From Micavibrio sp. UBA6929 (lineage in GTDB: Bacteria; Pseudomonadota; Alphaproteobacteria; Micavibrionales; Micavibrionaceae): 7,837 nucleotides of DNA. A model generated the notes under the pieces. The model was not told the DNA's origin, did not search any database, and saw nothing but the letters and a program-made list of their open reading frames with translations. How positions within the stretch are numbered: the first letter of the stretch is position 1; every line of letters begins with the position of its first letter. Made by a program: the position numbers and the translations under genes. Positions 6,104 to 7,837 of this stretch are shown piece after piece. The stretch lies in assembly GCA_002448815.1 (NCBI GenBank), contig DKAJ01000001.1, forward strand, positions 172,119-179,955, read 5' to 3'.

Positions 6104-6870
6104 TGTAATAGCTGGGCGGGGTCGTACTTCTCCACATCAATCATGCCGGTCATCAGGCGCGGCAGCAGAATGTCGCGTGCTTCGCGTAGGCGGGTGTTTT
6201 CAATATTCTTCAAGCAAATCAGATCAATAATGCTGCCGATATTTTTATTGAAATCATCTAACACGTTTCTCGCTGGCACTAGCGCAGGCATTTTTGATGC
6301 GTTGACTGGACTCAGATTCTGTTGTGCCGCACCGTTCGAGATATTCTCAAGCTGGGTGAGCGTGCCACGACTGCGAAGCAGTGTATAGACGTAAAGGCGA
6401 TCTGCTGGGTTGTTTGGAACTACTTTTGCGACACGTTGGTTTAGTAAATAGTTCTCGCCATAAACAAGACATACGCGCCCAACATTCCCTGTGAGCGACA
6501 TAATGATGTCACTCGTTGAAAGGTTATGGTGTGGTTTAATGTTGCTTGGCAATTCTGCAATCGTGTCCGATGTCTCAGGAACAAAAGAACCATCTTGAAC
6601 ATTTTTGATGGTAACGATTTTATGCTGACCATTCTGAATATAAGTGCTGCTTTTGAAGGCGTAACCATTTTTGAAATCGAATAAATCCTGCATCGTTCCC
6701 ACACGCCAACCCTCTGGCAGGTTGGTTTCGGGATTTATGGGGGTGGATTCATGGCCGGGGAAGCGCAGGCGCACGAACCATTCCTCATAGGTGATCTGTG
6801 CCATTTCTTCGAGCAGCTTAATCCGCTTCAGATTATTCTCGATCAAATCATCATAGGCCGACAATATCGC
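6091..6870 (-). pseudogene. hsdS: type I restriction-modification specificity subunit, N-terminal half missing
   Basis: HsdS recognises the DNA target for a type I methylase/restriction complex with HsdM and HsdR. The preserved part opens with the central conserved region (AILSAYDDLIENN, then LEEMAQITYEEWFVRLRFPG). A complete second target-recognition domain follows, starting LPEGWRVGTMQDLFDFKNG, and then the C-terminal conserved helix ending LREARDILLPRLMTGMIDVE. The first target-recognition domain is absent: reading upstream, an in-frame TAA appears at 6876-6874, two codons beyond A-I-L. About 257 residues remain of a family length near 400-430. A TTG at 6864 could start translation but has no ribosome binding site. 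Half-size HsdS proteins can work as dimers in some systems (for example NgoAV and EcoDXXI), but no hsdM is present in the window, so I regard this as a remnant. Confidence 0.85.
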
Positions 6871-6876
6871 GTTTTA
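6864..6876. other. rearrangement junction between hsdS' and the DUF2924 fragment
   Basis: Two genes that both lack their 5' parts meet head to head here: hsdS continues to the left on the minus strand and a DUF2924 C-terminus to the right on the plus strand. A single deletion removing hsdM, the start of hsdS and the start of the DUF2924 gene would explain this. I see no insertion sequence or terminal repeat at the joint. Confidence 0.6.
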
Positions 6877-7101
6877 CAAACGGCGAAACGGGGTGATCGT
6901 ATCAAATTGCCACGTGGTCTCTGGCTGATTAAAAAATACAAGCGCAAGAAACATACAATCCGTTGTTTGGAAAGTTGTTATTTATATCAGGACAATTATT
7001 ATAAAAGCCTCACAGAAATTGCTCGGCTTATTACGGGGACGGACGTATCTGGGCCATCGTTTTTCAAACGTAGTACCGAGATTATAATGGATCATAGATA
7101 A
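6871..7101 (+). pseudogene. DUF2924 C-terminal fragment, 5' end lost
   Basis: About 76 codons remain, ending at TAA 7099-7101. The visible core YKSLTEIARLITGTDVSGPS then FFKR is the C-terminal signature of DUF2924 proteins; the same pattern recurs in the intact gene downstream. The upstream part of a typical DUF2924 protein (helical N-terminus) is missing, and the open frame further left is antisense to hsdS. No start codon with a ribosome site is visible. DUF2924 has no established biochemical role; as I recall it often lies next to serine recombinase genes in alphaproteobacterial islands. Confidence 0.75.
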
Positions 7102-7156
7102 CTGGAAAATATTTTCGTTTTGCATCGTCGTTTTTGCTTCAAACGGCATACCAGAC

Positions 7157-7181
7157 GTTAGGAAGGCCATTCTTCCCTAAC
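7157..7181 (+). repeat. imperfect hairpin upstream of the 26-aa ORF
   Basis: GTTAGGAAG (7157-7165) can pair with CTTCCCTAAC (7172-7181) with a single bulged C and a 6-base loop. No T-tract follows, so it is not a standard terminator. It ends a few bases before the AAAGGAG ribosome site of the ORF at 7201, where it could act as an operator or affect translation. It also separates the DUF2924 fragment from the intact copy. Confidence 0.4.
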
Positions 7182-7200
7182 AGCAAAAGGAGCCAAAGCG

Positions 7201-7281
7201 ATGACAAGCCCGAAAAAACTCTTCCTGTCCGATGAACAAAAAACCTTTCAAGTGGCAATCCCGCCGTCATGGGCAGGCTGA
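7201..7281 (+). CDS. 26-aa ORF, possible leader peptide or truncated gene
   Basis: The peptide is MTSPKKLFLSDEQKTFQVAI plus PPSWAG. AAAGGAG lies 8 nt upstream of the ATG, a better ribosome site than many real genes here have. Its stop is 29 nt before the start of the DUF2924 gene, so it could be a leader translated ahead of it. It could equally be the surviving start of a larger gene, since the neighbourhood is full of truncations. I recognise no family. Confidence 0.4.
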   Translation: MTSPKKLFLSDEQKTFQVAIPPSWAG

Positions 7282-7299
7282 TCGCCTTGTTGACGATAG

Positions 7300-7305
7300 A
7301 GGAGG
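7300..7305 (+). promoter_or_regulatory. ribosome binding site fixing the DUF2924 start
   Basis: AGGAGG followed by GAAAT lies directly before the ATG at 7311. This favours 7311 over the in-frame ATG at 7269, which has no such site and overlaps the 26-aa ORF. Confidence 0.75.
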
Positions 7306-7310
7306 GAAAT

Positions 7311-7772
7311 ATGCTTCAAGATCAATATGACGACCTGTATGTCATACGCCAGTTTGCCAGGCTGCAATTCTCATCGACGCAGGATTTGAAAGCTGAATAT
7401 AAAAAGCGTCTTAAAAAGAAATGTCCCTTGGGAATTGAGCGTGAAGAATTGATTTTGCGGCTGATCCAGCAGATCCAGAAAGAGCTATATAGGCCTGAAC
7501 AGGTACGATCGGAGCAAGAAATCAAGAATCCTGCCGCCTTCAATAAACGCGCGCTGGAAATGGCGGTGCAAGGTTCAACAACGGAATTGGCAGACGGCAC
7601 AGTTCTTGAGCGTGCCTATAAAGGCGAAATCCATGTTGTCCGCCGTGTCGATGGAAAATATGAATACAAAAGCAACCGTTATAACAGCCTGACCGAGATC
7701 GCCCAGCGTATCACTGGTACTCAATGCTCTGGCCCGGCGTTTTTTAGCAGGAAGACGCGAATAGCTTTTTAA
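7311..7772 (+). CDS. DUF2924 domain-containing protein
   Basis: This complete 153-aa protein has a charged helical N-terminal half (residues 5-60, including LKAEYKKRLKKK and ELILRLIQQIQKELY). After a linker comes the DUF2924 C-terminal domain: LADGTVLERAYKGEIHVVRR (93-112), then YEYKSNRYNSLTEIAQRITG (117-136) and SGPAFF (140-145). The basic, small and strand-rich C-terminus suggests nucleic-acid or protein binding, but no biochemical function is established for the family. As I recall, DUF2924 genes in alphaproteobacteria usually stand just upstream of a recombinase gene on the same strand; here the sequence breaks off 65 bp after the stop. It shares the SLTEIA..ITGT..SGP.FF pattern with the fragment ending at 7101, but the copies are clearly diverged, so this is not a recent duplication. 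Confidence 0.82.
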   Translation: MLQDQYDDLYVIRQFARLQFSSTQDLKAEYKKRLKKKCPLGIEREELILRLIQQIQKELYRPEQVRSEQEIKNPAAFNKRALEMAVQGSTTELADGTVLERAYKGEIHVVRRVDGKYEYKSNRYNSLTEIAQRITGTQCSGPAFFSRKTRIAF

Positions 7773-7837
7773 TTCTACTTTTATGTAATCATGCCAGCAA
7801 TTTTTTCAAGAAAGGGCTCCCCCCCCCCCCCCCCCCA
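7773..7837. other. contig tail ending in a poly-C run
   Basis: After the DUF2924 stop there are about 45 unremarkable bases and then a run of about 18 C (7819-7836) and a final A. Read on the other strand it is poly-G. Its position at the very end suggests a sequencing or assembly artefact rather than biology. A frame opening at ATG 7791 would run straight into the run and has no ribosome binding site, so I do not call it. Confidence 0.6.

Noticed and set aside
6751..6867. Upstream part of the open frame that ends at 7101
   Set aside because: These codons are antisense to the conserved central region of hsdS; only the part after about 6871 resembles DUF2924.
7322..7600. Minus-strand open frame opposite the intact DUF2924 gene
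   Set aside because: Antisense shadow with Cys/Ser-rich translation and no ribosome site.
2729..7837. Second tRNA-Tyr 3' end as attR
   Set aside because: I looked for repeats of the T arm and acceptor sequence and found none in the window.
1..7837. CRISPR array, retron, or insertion sequence
   Set aside because: No regularly spaced repeats, no reverse transcriptase or transposase motifs and no terminal inverted repeats were seen.

Overview
The window looks like a piece of an alphaproteobacterial chromosome into which a mobile island has inserted and then decayed. The taxon is an inference. It rests on the mix of housekeeping genes (polA and an rlmB/tRNA-Tyr pair), the alphaproteobacterial look of the relaxase/serine recombinase/DUF2924 gene families, and moderate GC. 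No species can be named from the sequence alone.

Left part (about 1-2728), core genome: the 5' end of polA runs off the left edge on the minus strand. A divergent 390-aa gene of unknown function follows, with a GEEH...GGDH layout reminiscent of the ChaN/TIKI/erythromycin-esterase-like fold. Its stop overlaps that of the convergent rlmB (23S rRNA 2'-O-methyltransferase). Next comes a complete tRNA-Tyr(GTA) with a good stable-RNA-type promoter.

Middle part (about 2697-6870), mobile island, all on the minus strand. Read in its direction of transcription it is: hsdS' (half of a type I specificity subunit), a 54-aa ORF, an hsdR'-relaxase chimera, an 80-aa gene and a large serine recombinase. Gaps are tiny (ATGA overlaps, then 11 and 22 bp), so this looks like one operon. 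The recombinase gene runs antisense into the 3' end of tRNA-Tyr, which marks the island's attachment site. The relaxase has lost its own N-terminus and instead carries about 97 residues from the start of a type I restriction HsdR subunit, joined in frame at a KYEL/ELKGF junction. The mobilization genes therefore seem to sit under a restriction-modification operon whose hsdM, half of hsdS and most of hsdR are gone.

Right part (about 6871-7837), plus strand: a 5'-truncated DUF2924 C-terminal fragment abuts the truncated hsdS head to head, which looks like a deletion scar. It is followed by a hairpin, a 26-aa ORF and a complete but divergent DUF2924 gene. The window ends in a run of about 18 C followed by A, which is probably a contig-end artefact.

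The strongest candidate for something not previously described is the in-frame HsdR-relaxase fusion and the resulting capture of mobilization genes by a broken restriction operon. I see no evidence for an entirely new defence or RNA-guided system.
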